DNA of 64,000 nucleotides from Eretmocerus hayati (GCA_029851415.1 CM056744.1:64598172-64662171); one strand, 5' to 3'; positions 24,215 to 33,319 are shown, numbered from the stretch's first letter. Notes: generated by a model not told the origin, from the letters alone. Numbers and translations: made by a program.

Positions 24215-25235
24215 CCATGCACGGAGCTCTTGGAATACGTTTCCATTCCGCGACCACCAACGGCATTGTTGTGGGATATGTTTCTGGAGCCTTTGGAGCT
24301 CATTTTCTGAAAAGAATCAAAATCGGCCCTTGGGCCGTTCTTTATATAAGTCCAAAAAACTTGTCTTTTATCCTCTTTCCAATCTCCTCCTCGGATAACT
24401 CGAAAAGATCGCGCCTTAACCGAAAATACGTGGAGACATCTTTTGTAGATCTTGAAAAATCGCATAAAAAGTGTCTGCACACTTGAATCCGTGAAACGCA
24501 CTCCGTCCGAGATTTTTGGGATTTTAATTTCGTCATCATAAATTTTCCGGACAATCCTATGCTTATATCCTTCCATTTTACGGAAAATTTATGATGCTTT
24601 GGCGCCAGAACTGTATCAATCTTCGATTGGATCAGTACCACCACCGCCAGCACCTCTGGCACCTCCAGAGGCACCCCAGACCGCCACCGCGAGCATATTT
24701 GCGCCTCGTACCAAGGATATAAACAATTGTGTAAGATATAAATTGTAGTGCTTGATAATCGCGAATTATCACGGATTCTTTGATATCCTTCCGATTTTCC
24801 GGGAAATTCATAATGACGAAATGAAAATCCCAGAAATCTCGAACGGAGTGCGTTTTACGGATTTAAGTGTGCAAAACCTTTTTTATGCGACTTTTCAAAA
24901 TCTACAAAAGATGTGTACACATTTCCGGTTAAAGTGCGAACTTTTCGAGTTATCCGAGGAGAACGATTGAAAAGAGGATGACTTTAATGAAAAACGGCGC
25001 AAGAGCCGATATTGATTCTTAGGGCCTCGACAGAAAGTGCGCATTTGCTCTTTTTCACCTGTGGAACTAGCGCCATTGTCCGCCCGTGGCGCGCAATGGA
25101 ACTACGGCGCCTATGCTTATACACGGGAGGGGAAAAAGCGAAAAAGAGAAAAAGAGAAAATGCGCACTTTCTGTCTCCTCCGCTGACTGTCGTCAGCGGA
25201 ATGTAAACGTATTTCAAGGGCACCTGCATGTGTTA
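24215..25235. mobile_element. ~1-kb palindromic insertion in the satellite
   Basis: Sequence unlike the satellite. The segment around ATCAAAATCGGCCCTTGGGC (24,315-24,560) returns inverted at about 24,795-25,015 at roughly 80% identity. A second inner inverted pair carries GAAAGTGCGCATTT near 25,033 and AAATGCGCACTTTC near 25,158. The frames on both strands are mirror images of the arms, not genes. No clear target duplication is visible. Confidence 0.55.
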
Positions 25236-28200
25236 ATGAATGTCAATGTAGAGAGAGACAGATTCACTCGGAACCTGTGTTTTCCCGACGAGAATCTTGA
25301 TTTGGGAATGGTCATGACGCGTTGGAATAATCGGGATTCCGCTTTCTTACTGATTCATTCTGAAGATGGTCACTTCTTATGCTGAATATCCGTGCACAGA
25401 CAATTCATCCTCTGATCCATTCGGGGGTAGGAGTAGGTTGAGTCGCGGTTAAGCTCGTGCACATCTAACCCATCCATCAATGAATATCTTTGTAGGGATG
25501 GGCCTGGCATAATGACATCCATGCACGATTGATTCGGATGCAGACATTATCCTCACGAGAATATTGTTCCGGGGATGGTCATGACGCGTTGGAGTGATCG
25601 ATCATTTTGCTTTTTTACAGTTCCATCCTGGAGATGGTCATCCAATCTGCACAAGAATTGCCTGCAGGACATTCATTATCTGATCCATGTACCGGCCGGT
25701 AGGATTCGTCACAATCCTCGCTTGCTCATCTTACCCATCCGTTGATGAATGTCCTCGTAGCTATAGGCCTGGCATGATGACATCTCTTAATCGATTCCCT
25801 CGGAAGCCGATATTCTCCTTACGAGAATCTTGTATCGGTGATGGTCATGACGAGTTGGTGAACTCGGATTTTTGCTTTTTCACTGATTCATTCTGCAGAT
25901 GGTCACTTTTTGCCCCAAAATGGTCTACGGAAAATTCATTCTCTGATCCATTCCCGGTCAGGAGTAGGATTTGTGACGGTCATACTCGCGAACATCGTAC
26001 CCATCCGTTGTAAATGTCCTTGTAGAGATAAGCCGGGCATCATGTTTTCTCCAACCGATTCCCTCGGAAGCAGATATTCTTCTTACGCGATTCTTCCATC
26101 GGTAATGGTCATGACGAGTCGAAGTGATCGGAATTATCCTTTTCTACTGTTCCCTTCGGAAGATGGTCACATTTTTGCCCAAGAATTGCCTATAGACAGT
26201 TCATCCTCTGATCCATTCGCGGGCAAGAGTGGAATTTATCACGTTGACTCTCTCGCAGATCAACCCATCCGTTGAAGAATGTCCTTGTACAGATAGGCCT
26301 GGCATGATGACTTATCTGACGGATTTCTTCAGAAGCAAATATTCTCTTTCCGAGATATTTGTATCGGGAATTGTCATGACAAGTTAGAGTAATCGGAATT
26401 TCGCCTTTTCACTGATTTATTCCTAAGACAGTTATCTTTCAAGCCGAAGAATTGCCTGCAGGTCATTCATCCTGTGATCCATCCGAAGGCAGGAGTAGCA
26501 TTCATCACGTCGACACTCTTGCACATCCAACCCTTCCGTTGATGAATGTCCTTGTAGAAAGGCCTGGCATGATTGTCCATGATGAGTTGGAGTAATCAGA
26601 ATTCTGATTTCTTACTGTTCCATTCTGTAGATCGTCATCCTTTTCGCTCAAGAATTGCCTGCAAAACATTTTTTCTTTGATCCATTCGCGGGCAGGACTA
26701 GGATCCATCAGGATTACACTCTTGCAAGTCTAACCCATTAGTTGATGGATGTCCTCGTAGAGATGGGCCTCGCCTGATGACTCCTCTAACGTATTCTCTT
26801 GGAAGCAGACTTCCTCCTCACGAGAAATTCGTATCGGTGGGGGTCCTGACGATTTGGAGTACTCGGATTTTTGCTTTCTTATGGATCCAATCCGAAGATC
26901 GTCCCTTTTTTCGCACAAGGATCATCTGCGGATGATTCATTCTTCGATCCATTCGTGGGCAGAAGTAGGATTTGACACGCTTACACTCTTGCGCGTCCAA
27001 CCCCTCCGTTGATGAATCTCCTTTTGGAGATGGGCCTGGAATATGACTTCCCTAACAAATTTTCTTGCAAGCAGATATTCCCCTTGCGGGAACCTTGTAT
27101 CCAGAATGGTCGTGACGAGTTGGAGTCATCGAATTTCTGCTTTATCACTATTCTATTGGGAAGATGGTCACCTTTTTCGCCCAATAATCAACTGCAGGAC
27201 ATTCCTTCTCAGATCCATTCGCAGGCAGGAGTAGGATTCATCAAGGTGACTTTCTCGCACATCTAACCCATCTGTTGTTGACTATCCTCGTAGAGAAAGG
27301 CTTGGCATGATGACTCCCCCAACGGATTTTTTCGGAATCAAATATTCTCTTTGTGAGAATCTTGCTTCAGTAATGATTGTGACGAGTTGTGGGACTCGGA
27401 TTTCTGCTTCTTTACTGTTCCATTCTGAAGATAGTCGACCGTTTTCCCTACGGACTTTTTGCAGAAAATTCATCCTCTGATCCATCCGCGTCCGCAGTAG
27501 GATTTATCACGGTGACACTTTCGCACATCTAACCGATTCGTTGATGAACGTCCTCGTAGAGAATGTTCTGGTATGGAGACTTCCCTAACGTACATCTTCG
27601 GAAGCAGATATTTTCCTGACGAGATTCTTGTATCAGTAATGGTCATGACGAGTTGGAGAAGCAGATATTATCCTCGCGAGAATGGATATGACGCTTTGGA
27701 GTAATCGGAATTTTGCTTTTTTACTGTTCCATTCTGGAGATGGTCATCCTTTTCGCCCAAGGATTGCCTGCAGGACATTTATTCTCTGATCCATCCGCGG
27801 GCAGGATTAGGATTCATCACGGTGACAGTTTCGCTCATCCAACCCATCCGTTTATGACTGTCCTCGTAGAGAAAGGCCTGTCATGAAGACTTCCCTAACG
27901 GATTTTTCCCGAACCAAATATTTTCTCTGTGAGAATCTTTCTTCGGAAATGGTTGTGACGAGTTGTGGGACCCGGATTCCTGCTCCTTTACTATTCCATT
28001 CTAAAGATAGTCGACTGTTTGCCTACGGACTTTCTGCAGAAAATTCATCCTTCGATCCATTCGCGGGCAAGGGTATGATCCAACACGGATGTAACCTTCC
28101 AAATCCACTCATTAATTGATCGAGGTCGTCATAGCAGTAAGCCTGACATGATGAGTTGTCGGGAAGATCTTCTCGGAAGCAGATATTCTTGTTACGGGGA

Positions 28201-28275
28201 TATTCGATTGGGAATATTTGAGAGGAATTGTACTTTTCGGATTTTGGCTTTTTTACTGTTCTATTAAGGAGGTGA
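25236..28275 (+). repeat. Satellite array, block 4 (diverged)
   Basis: Same monomer order as the earlier blocks but with more substitutions between neighbours and no obvious higher-order periodicity. This suggests the older edge of the array. Confidence 0.8.
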
Positions 28276-28743
28276 CACTTATTCTCATTACAAGAGTATC
28301 ATTTCATACTTTTGCCAAGCATGAACGGAAATTCATCCAGTCCAATCAGAGCCAATTCAATTTGTTTTAATTGATTCAATTCAAGGTACAATCTATTTCT
28401 CATGTGATATAACTGATTTCTTAAACGTTACCTGGCACGATTTATGTCAAGAGTTCTGATGCACACTGATACCATTTGAAGAAACTGTGCCACTCGCTTC
28501 AAATTTAAAAATTCCAATTTAGCATTTAGAGCAGAATTGTACTAGTACAAGTAACGTTGCTCGAAAAAATGAATATACGAGAACGAGAGACTGATCTATC
28601 CGATGAGATTTTTTTTAAATTTGCAGAAAATTATTTCCTGGCTAGATGAACTATCAGTTTCCTTACTCTTGGTTTTATATTTTAACAATCATTTTGGGTC
28701 AACACACCAACTTGACCGCTAGAGGCGCCACCATCGCTCCTCA
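28276..28743. other. AT-rich flank with right half of a MITE
   Basis: No gene is seen. From about 28,600 the sequence parallels the right half of the 7776-8018 MITE (TTGCAGAAAATTATT, then GCTAGAGGCGCCACCATCGC at 28,718-28,737). The hammerhead LTR element begins 7 bp after this MITE end, at 28,744. Confidence 0.5.
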
Positions 28744-29001
28744 TGTGGGGTACATAATACCTCTCATGCGCAATAGATGGATGACAGATCCAGCTCCTTT
28801 CCCGCAATCGATGGCTCAAGAAGAGCGCATAAAGTGCTTCATCGCCAAGCGTCCAGGGCACCACCTGCAACACCAGCCCTGCTGATGAGTCCGGTTACGA
28901 TGAACCAGGTTGCAGGTGGGGGACGAAACGCATAAGAGCCTTCTGCTCGAGCGTAGTAGAGTCATTCATTAGTAGGAGTAAGCCATCAGCTTATTTCTAC
29001 A
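28744..29001 (+). repeat. LTR A (5' LTR of the retrozyme-like element)
   Basis: TG...CA bounded. Relative to LTR B it lacks 16 bp that include the TATA box, with a one-base microhomology at the breakpoint (CTCAAG|AAGAGCGC). Its own promoter is probably dead, while its ribozyme is unchanged. Confidence 0.75.
28849..28931 (+). ncRNA. Hammerhead ribozyme A (type III topology), core intact
   Basis: Order of parts: GCG + UC (28,849-28,853, cleavage predicted after C28853). Stem I is CAGGGC/GCCCTG (28,854-28,859 with 28,876-28,881). Then come CTGATGA (28,882-28,888), stem II GTCC/GGAC (28,889-28,892 with 28,921-28,924), GAAA (28,925-28,928) and CGC closing stem III (28,929-28,931). All conserved core residues are present. 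Stem III is only 4 bp counting the A-U next to the cleavage site. Loop I holds CCACCTGCAAC (28,861-28,871), perfectly complementary to GTTGCAGGTGG in loop II (28,909-28,919). Loop II also has a small GGTT/AACC hairpin. Stem III is the open stem, so the motif is type III. Confidence 0.85.
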
Positions 29002-29002
29002 T

Positions 29003-29028
29003 TGGTAACCCGCGACGTGATTGAACAC
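29003..29028 (+). other. Primer binding site resembling tRNA-Trp
   Basis: TGGTAACCC..GACGTGATT..GAACAC starts one base after the LTR. From memory, the complement of animal tRNA-Trp 3' end is TGGTGACCCCGACGTGATTT followed by GAACAC, so the site matches over about 24 nt with one substitution and a few small indels. Copy D carries a related but differently mutated tract at the same place. The length of the match argues for real tRNA priming. Confidence 0.6.
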
Positions 29029-29344
29029 AACTTTCATGGAGTCAGATCAATTCAACTCTGAGTTTACACTCAATACGAGTACACTCAGTAAGCCTTTCCA
29101 CTCTTCTAATAAAGCCACTAGGCCAATGCGCCGAGAAACCACGACACGCAGTATTTGTCTTTGAGCAGCGACTCGGCTAACTGCGGGGTGGGGACCCGGT
29201 ACACAGTGACCAGTAGAATTTGCTTTCGGCACTGGATGCAATGACCGATTGATTCGGTCTCGGCATTGTAGCTCGAGCAAGGTAGTAGAAGAGATGAAAG
29301 TGCATATGTAATAATTAGAAATTTCCCTTGAACGCTTTGGCTCT

Positions 29345-29360
29345 GAAGCGGGGGGAGTGG
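29345..29360 (+). other. Polypurine tract before LTR B
   Basis: GAAGCGGGGGGAGTGG ends one base before the LTR. The C-D copy has a matching tract (GATGCAGGGGAGCGG on the minus strand) at the equivalent place. Confidence 0.6.
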
Positions 29361-29449
29361 CTGTGGGGTACATAATACCTCTCATGCGCAATAGATGGAT
29401 GACAGATCCAGCTCCTTTCCCGCAATCGACGGCTCAAGACCTCGATTAG

Positions 29450-29457
29450 TATATAAG
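29450..29457 (+). promoter_or_regulatory. TATA box of LTR B, ~32 bp before the ribozyme
   Basis: TATATAAG starts 32 bp before the first stem III base of ribozyme B. A pol II start ~25-32 bp downstream would fall at or just before the hammerhead, so the ribozyme would form at the very 5' end of the transcript. The same spacing (TATATAAG, 33,523) is kept in the diverged copy G. Confidence 0.6.
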
Positions 29458-29481
29458 AGCGCATAAGTGCTTCATCGCCAA

Positions 29482-29564
29482 GCGTCCAGGGCACCACCTG
29501 CAACACCAGCCCTGCTGATGAGTCCGGTTACGATGAACCAGGTTGCAGGTGGGGGACGAAACGC
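29482..29564 (+). ncRNA. Hammerhead ribozyme B (type III topology), core intact
   Basis: Identical to ribozyme A through all stems, core and loops. Predicted cleavage is after C29486. With ribozyme A upstream in the same orientation, a read-through transcript would yield a 633-nt monomer with ribozyme-type ends. Confidence 0.85.
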
Positions 29565-29697
29565 ATAAGAGCCTTCTGCTCGAGCGTAGTAGAGTCATCC
29601 ATTAGTAGGAGTGAGCCATTAGCTTATTCCAACACTCATGTAGGAATGGCTCGTGGGCCTCGTGGCTCATTGAATGATTCGAGCAGAAGGCTTTTAT

Positions 29698-29780
29698 GCA
29701 TTTTGTCCCCCACCTGAAACCTGCTTCATCGTAACCGGACTCATCAGCAGGGCTATTGTTGCAGGTGGTGCCCTAGGTCC
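29698..29780 (-). ncRNA. Hammerhead ribozyme C, degenerate
   Basis: On the minus strand CTGATGA and stem I/II strands are kept. GAAA has become AAAA (GGACAAAATGC), one loop-loop pair is lost (GTTTCAGGTGG), and the cleavage-site side was disturbed by the transposon insertion. It is expected to be inactive. Confidence 0.7.
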
Positions 29781-30056
29781 TTATTGTGAAAGTGTCCGGC
29801 GCACGCACCTACCTACCTACCTACGCGCGCTCGCGGCGGTTCTCATCTTTATTTTTGCCATGGTATTTAACAATGCAAACAAATTCGTTTTTAACAAATT
29901 GCTTTTAATTGAATAATAAATGCTCTTTTGGAATAGATCACTTTTTACTTTATTCTCGTGGTCAGTAGGTATTAAATAAAATTCCGCCACACGGAATCCA
30001 CACGCTCGCCGCATAGGCCCATTACCCGCGAAGTTTTCCACGCGAGATACGTAATG

Positions 30057-30157
30057 TGTTTTACATGCTAGTAGCGTAGAAACATTTGTTTCCAAGCTTT
30101 CTCGCCAAGCGAGGACGCCTGGAAACAGATGTTTCTACACTAGTCGCATGTAAAACA
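30057..30157. repeat. Long hairpin in the foldback transposon
   Basis: TGTTTTACATGC...GTAGAAACA pairs with TGTTTCTAC...GCATGTAAAACA around CTCGCCAAGCGAG. It shares its inner pattern with the 7157-7249 hairpin, so the two are members of one hairpin family. Confidence 0.6.
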
Positions 30158-30182
30158 CGTCCCCTCACAAAGCAAGAGTGAG

Positions 30183-30812
30183 CACAAGTTGGCACCAACT
30201 TTGTCAGGTATAGAAATTCTAAAAAGTGATTTGGATACAAAAAAAAACACCTTATTCTGAGATCGCGTTCCAAAAAAACTCCTTATTCCTGTATTTTTTT
30301 ATAATTAATCGATGACTATGCGCATTGCATTCAACGCTGTGTGGCTTCCCACCGTAGTTCGTACCAACACGCAAGTAGACCTCAAAATTTCCAGGTCTCC
30401 TAATAAAAACTCCTTCTTCACAGTTTTCCAGCATCCGATAATTTTTTATTTTGCAATTCATATAATAATTCATCACACCTGAAGTCCAGATCACCACAAG
30501 AATCACGCAACGTAGTACAGCTGGTGACCTGGACTTCAGGTGTGATGAATTATTATATGAATTGCAAAATAGAAAATTATCGGATGCCAAAACTGTGAAG
30601 AGGGAGTTTTTATTAGGAGGATTGGAATTTTTAAAGTCTACTTGCGTGTCGGTACGAGCTACGGGGAACCCACACAGCGTTGAATGCAATATCGATTAAT
30701 TATAAAAAATACAGGAATAAGGAGTTTTTTTGGAACGCGATTAAGGTGTTTTTATTGTATCTAAAGCACTTTTTAGAACTTCTATACCTGACAAAGTTGG
30801 TGCCAACTTGTG
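30183..30812. repeat. Long inverted repeat, ~300-bp arms and ~25-bp loop
   Basis: The arms 30,183-30,496 and 30,522-30,812 match at roughly 85-90%. They are anchored by CACAAGTTGGCACCAACTTT outside and GAAGTCCAG(A/G)TCACCA inside. Transcribed, this would make a long double-stranded hairpin RNA. The two open frames here are mirror products of the arms. Confidence 0.7.
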
Positions 30813-31316
30813 CTTGCTCAAAGCAACACCGCAACGGCAGTGTAGATTCAAGAGTGGCAGCAGCCGACAAGCACCGTGACAAGACCCTCATTTGATCGGT
30901 TTATAAATAAAAATCATAGAAACAAAAAAGAATTAAGGTATTGGAATCGAGCATTTATCTTGAAACAAAGAGCAATTTGTAAAGTTACGAAATGATTTTT
31001 ATGCAATTTTCCGATGTTTGGGTGCTCACAAAATTGCATAAAATAGCATTCGTGCCTCGATCATGAGGTTCCCCGCTTCCGAGCGATTATTTCGACCCTC
31101 GCCTGCGGCTCGGGCTGAAAACCAACCGCTCAAAAGCGAGCTACAACCTCATAATCTCGAAATCTACTATTATTTTCAATCGCCATGACCAAAAAAAATT
31201 GAGAACCGCCGCGGGCGCGCGTAGGTAGGTAGGTAGGTACGTACGTGCGCCGGACTATTTCACAATAAGATCCCTGGACGCTTCGCGATGGAGCGCTCAC
31301 GCGCTCTTGTACACTG

Positions 31317-32083
31317 GCCGCGTCTACATTAGATCTGCACGCGCGCACAATCCACGCGCAAAGTTACGCGTGCGGGAGATTTGGGGTTTTTGTTACTGTG
31401 TTCGGCCGGTCGAGCAGATTCCGTTTTTATTAGTGGTAGTTATGCAGATGGCTGCAGACGGCATGATTGTAATGCTGATCGGTGTATTGCTTATGCTGTG
31501 TTTGATGCTAATGCTAGATGTTTATATTGCTAGACCTTCATTAGGAGTAAATTGGGATGGATAAATGTGAGATTCCAGGGTTAGTTGTTGTAGAATTTCA
31601 GATGGTGCAAATAGTGGAGGAGTGCTCAAATATCACTTCTTTGGTTTCCAACTTTGTTTTCATTCTTTGCATGCACACAATCTCCTCTGTATCAGAGATA
31701 TCAAATTCATCAACCAAGGGATAATTTAGAGTTGTGGAGTCTCTATTTAAAATCTGCTGCTTCCAAGATTCATATAGATCCTGCGACAATCCGATGAGAT
31801 CCTGTGGAATAGATTCGCCACAACTTTCAGTAGGGCAAATTCCGTCCATCCCACTTTCTACCTAGTGAAGGTCTAACAATAAACGTCCAACATCAAACAC
31901 CGCATAAACAGACACCGATCAATGTAACCAATACACATGCACAACTTTTTCGTCTGCAGCGGTGCAGCACGACTAGGAACGGGATCTGCTACACCGGCCG
32001 AACACAAAAACAAAAACCCCACATTCCCCGCACGCATATCCTGCGCGCACTGGGCGCGCGTGCAGATCCAATGTCGACGCGGC
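31317..32083. mobile_element. 767-bp foldback element with CACTG target duplication
   Basis: CACTG flanks both sides (31,312-31,316 and 32,084-32,088). The ends start GCCGCGTC(T/G)ACATT, and the two arms (about 31,317-31,565 and 31,850-32,083) stay alignable for ~235-250 bp. The site corresponds to the TATA region of LTR C. The ~285-bp centre is not repeated and has a coding-like frame on the minus strand. Confidence 0.7.
31598..31849 (-). CDS. Small open frame in the centre of the foldback (83 aa), unrecognised
   Basis: ATG at 31,849, stop at 31,598. The product is acidic with an ordinary soluble-protein composition (ESIPQDLIGLSQDLYESWKQ, then DEFDISDTEEIVC). It almost exactly fills the non-repeated centre between the two arms. 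I recognise no domain. It could be a captured host exon, a remnant of a transposase, or chance. Confidence 0.25.
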   Translation of the reverse strand: MDGICPTESCGESIPQDLIGLSQDLYESWKQQILNRDSTTLNYPLVDEFDISDTEEIVCMQRMKTKLETKEVIFEHSSTICTI

Positions 32084-32507
32084 CACTGATCGAGGTCTTT
32101 TGCCGTCGACTGCGTGAAAGGAGCTGGATCTGTCATACATCTATTGCGCATGTGAGGTATTATGTACCCAACAACCGCTCCCCTGCATCAGAGCCAAAGC
32201 GTTCACGGGACGATTTCAATTATTATTTGAGTTGCACTTCCCTCTCATCCATGGTCCCGCATTATAGCTGGGAATGCCGAGAGCGAATTCATCGTGACAT
32301 CGCATTCCGTGACTCATGCCGCAGTGCCATGGCAGTGCCGAGTCGATGCTTTTGTGGCTATCTGCGTGTCGCGGTACAACGCCGCTCAGCTAAGGATCAC
32401 ATGTAAAGAGAGGAAAGATTTTTACTGAGCGTATTCGAAATGAGTATATGCTTCAGACTGATCTGACTCCATGAAAGTTGCGTTCCAATCACGACGTGGG
32501 TTACCAA

Positions 32508-32790
32508 TGTAGGAATGGCTCGTGGCTCATTCTATACTAATAATTGATTCTACTCGCTTTGAGCAGAAGGCTCTTATGCGTTTCGTCCCCCACCTGCAAC
32601 CTGGTTCATCGTAACCGGGGTCATCAGCAGGGCTGGAGTTGCAGGTGGTGCCCTGGACGCTTCGCGATGGATTGCTTACGCGCTCTTATATACTAATCGA
32701 GGTCTTTTGCCGTCGCGACGTGTCGACTGCGAGAAGAGAGCTGGATCTGTCATCCATCTATTGCGCATGTGAGGTATTACGTACCCCACA
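32508..32790 (-). repeat. LTR D of the inverted retrozyme-like element
   Basis: On the minus strand it starts TGTGGGGTACGTAATACC and ends CCTACA, 283 bp. It is followed on that strand by TTGGTAACCC..GTGATTGG, the primer-binding-like tract. Confidence 0.7.
32578..32660 (-). ncRNA. Hammerhead ribozyme D, stem II altered
   Basis: CTGATGA, GAAAC, the GCGTC cleavage site, stem I and the full 11-bp loop I-loop II complementarity are intact. Stem II 5' strand reads CCCC instead of GTCC, so pairing with GGAC is largely lost; a shifted pairing with the upstream G-run is possible. Activity is probably reduced or lost. Confidence 0.7.
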
Positions 32791-33000
32791 GGGTATGTAA
32801 TACCACACATACGCAATAGATGGATGTCTGTCCAGCCTCCTGTAGGGAACACTTGTGGGTTACCACTACTGAATGAAGACTCTACACACAGTATGAGCTG
32901 AAGTCTCGTGCGTTCCATCCCCCACCTGCAACTCGCTCCTAGAGTGAGACAGAGGATAGGAGGCCGTCCGCTGCATGCCGCGCAGATGCGTACCGCGCAT
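32791..33000. repeat. Scrambled fragments of the hammerhead LTR family
   Basis: 32,791 onward resembles an LTR start on the plus strand (TAATACC..ACATACGCAATAGATGGATG). Then, on the minus strand, a decayed ribozyme 3' half (GTTGCAGGTGGGGGATGGAACGC, 32,952-32,909) and a TGGTAACCC tract appear. The region is too broken to define an element. Confidence 0.45.
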
Positions 33001-33099
33001 TATTTATAGGTATACCTCACGTGGCCAGGGCCCACGGCCTCTAATCGTCTGTCTCACTTCAGCAGCGATTCCGCGCCTCTCACGGGCAGGCCTATACCT

Positions 33100-33215
33100 T
33101 GTTTGCTCTATCTGTAATACCTCTATGTTCGCGCTCCGTCGTTTGGTCGCTCGCTTCTCGCGCTTTGGCTCGCTCCGTGCGCTCGCTCGCTCGTGGCGTG
33201 CGCGCGTTTGTTTGT
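33100..33215. other. GC-rich low-complexity stretch
   Basis: CGCTCG/CTCGCG words dominate, in contrast with the AT-rich surroundings. No gene is seen. Confidence 0.4.
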
Positions 33216-33319
33216 AATCCGGACCCTGATGAGGTGGAGGACGAAACGCAGATGAGCCCTCAGCTCAAGCGTAGTAGAATCATTCATTCGTATGGGTAAG
33301 CAATCAGCTTATTCCTACA
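33216..33319 (+). repeat. LTR fragment F with deleted hammerhead
   Basis: CTGATGA (33,226-33,232) and GGACGAAACGC (ending 33,249) remain, but most of stem II and loop II are deleted, so no ribozyme can fold. The rest matches the LTR 3' third up to TTCCTACA at 33,319, again followed by CTCATG. Confidence 0.6.

Larger units (their letters stand above)
29002..29361 (+). other. Non-coding interior of the retrozyme-like element
   Basis: 360 bp with stops in all frames. It aligns end to end with the interior of the inverted C-D copy (32,174-32,507) but is strongly diverged there, apart from the tracts next to each LTR and islands such as CTTTCATGGAGTCAGATCA and GAACGCTTTGGCTCTGA. Confidence 0.65.
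28744..29634 (+). mobile_element. Retrozyme-like LTR element carrying two hammerhead ribozymes (A-B)
   Basis: A short non-autonomous LTR element of 891 bp. LTR A is 28,744-29,001 (258 bp) and LTR B is 29,362-29,634 (273 bp). Both start TGTGGGGTACATAATACC and end in CA, with about eight differences plus one 16-bp deletion. CTCA precedes LTR A (28,740-28,743) and follows LTR B (29,635-29,638), an apparent 4-bp target duplication. A primer-binding-like tract lies 1 bp after LTR A and a purine tract directly before LTR B. The 360-bp interior has no coding frame. Each LTR contains an intact-core hammerhead, so RNA reading through both could release a 633-nt molecule (28,854-29,486). This matches the architecture described for plant retrozymes. 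A partner LTR retrotransposon would have to supply all proteins; the copia element at 41-46 kb has unrelated LTRs and a different primer site. Confidence 0.8.
29362..29634 (+). repeat. LTR B (3' LTR of the retrozyme-like element)
   Basis: Same layout as LTR A with the 16-bp TATA-containing segment retained. It ends AACA, followed by CTCA. Confidence 0.75.
29778..31270. mobile_element. ~1.5-kb foldback transposon inserted in LTR C
   Basis: The ends CTTATTGTGAAA...GTCCGGCGCACG are inverted relative to each other, followed on both sides by an (ACCT)n run and GCGCGC-rich sequence, giving arms of about 85 bp. CCCTAGG on the left and CCCTGG on the right look like a 6-7 bp target duplication of the LTR. 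It contains its own hairpin (30,057-30,157) and a long inverted repeat (30,183-30,812). No transposase is seen. Confidence 0.65.
29639..32790 (-). mobile_element. Second retrozyme-like element (C-D), inverted and interrupted
   Basis: Read on the minus strand: LTR D (32,790-32,508), primer-binding-like tract (32,507-32,480), non-coding interior to 32,174, a purine tract (around 32,190-32,176), then LTR C from 32,173 to 29,639. LTR C is split by two foldback transposons (31,317-32,083 and about 29,778-31,270). Without them LTR C would be near 270 bp, like the others. It abuts element A-B through the shared CTCA at 29,635-29,638; no matching duplication is seen at the far end. LTRs and ribozyme are much better preserved relative to A-B than the interior. 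Confidence 0.7.

Noticed and set aside
10270..28275. Dozens of 60-150 codon frames in the satellite on both strands
   Set aside because: They recur with the monomer, overlap each other in opposite strands and show no protein-like conservation.
10270..28275. CRISPR-like array
   Set aside because: The repeat unit is ~267 bp and degenerate throughout, with no short identical repeat and unique spacer alternation.
28849..28931. HDV-like ribozyme as an alternative reading
   Set aside because: The CTGATGA, GAAA and cleavage-site blocks with matching stems fit a hammerhead precisely; no double-pseudoknot layout is needed.
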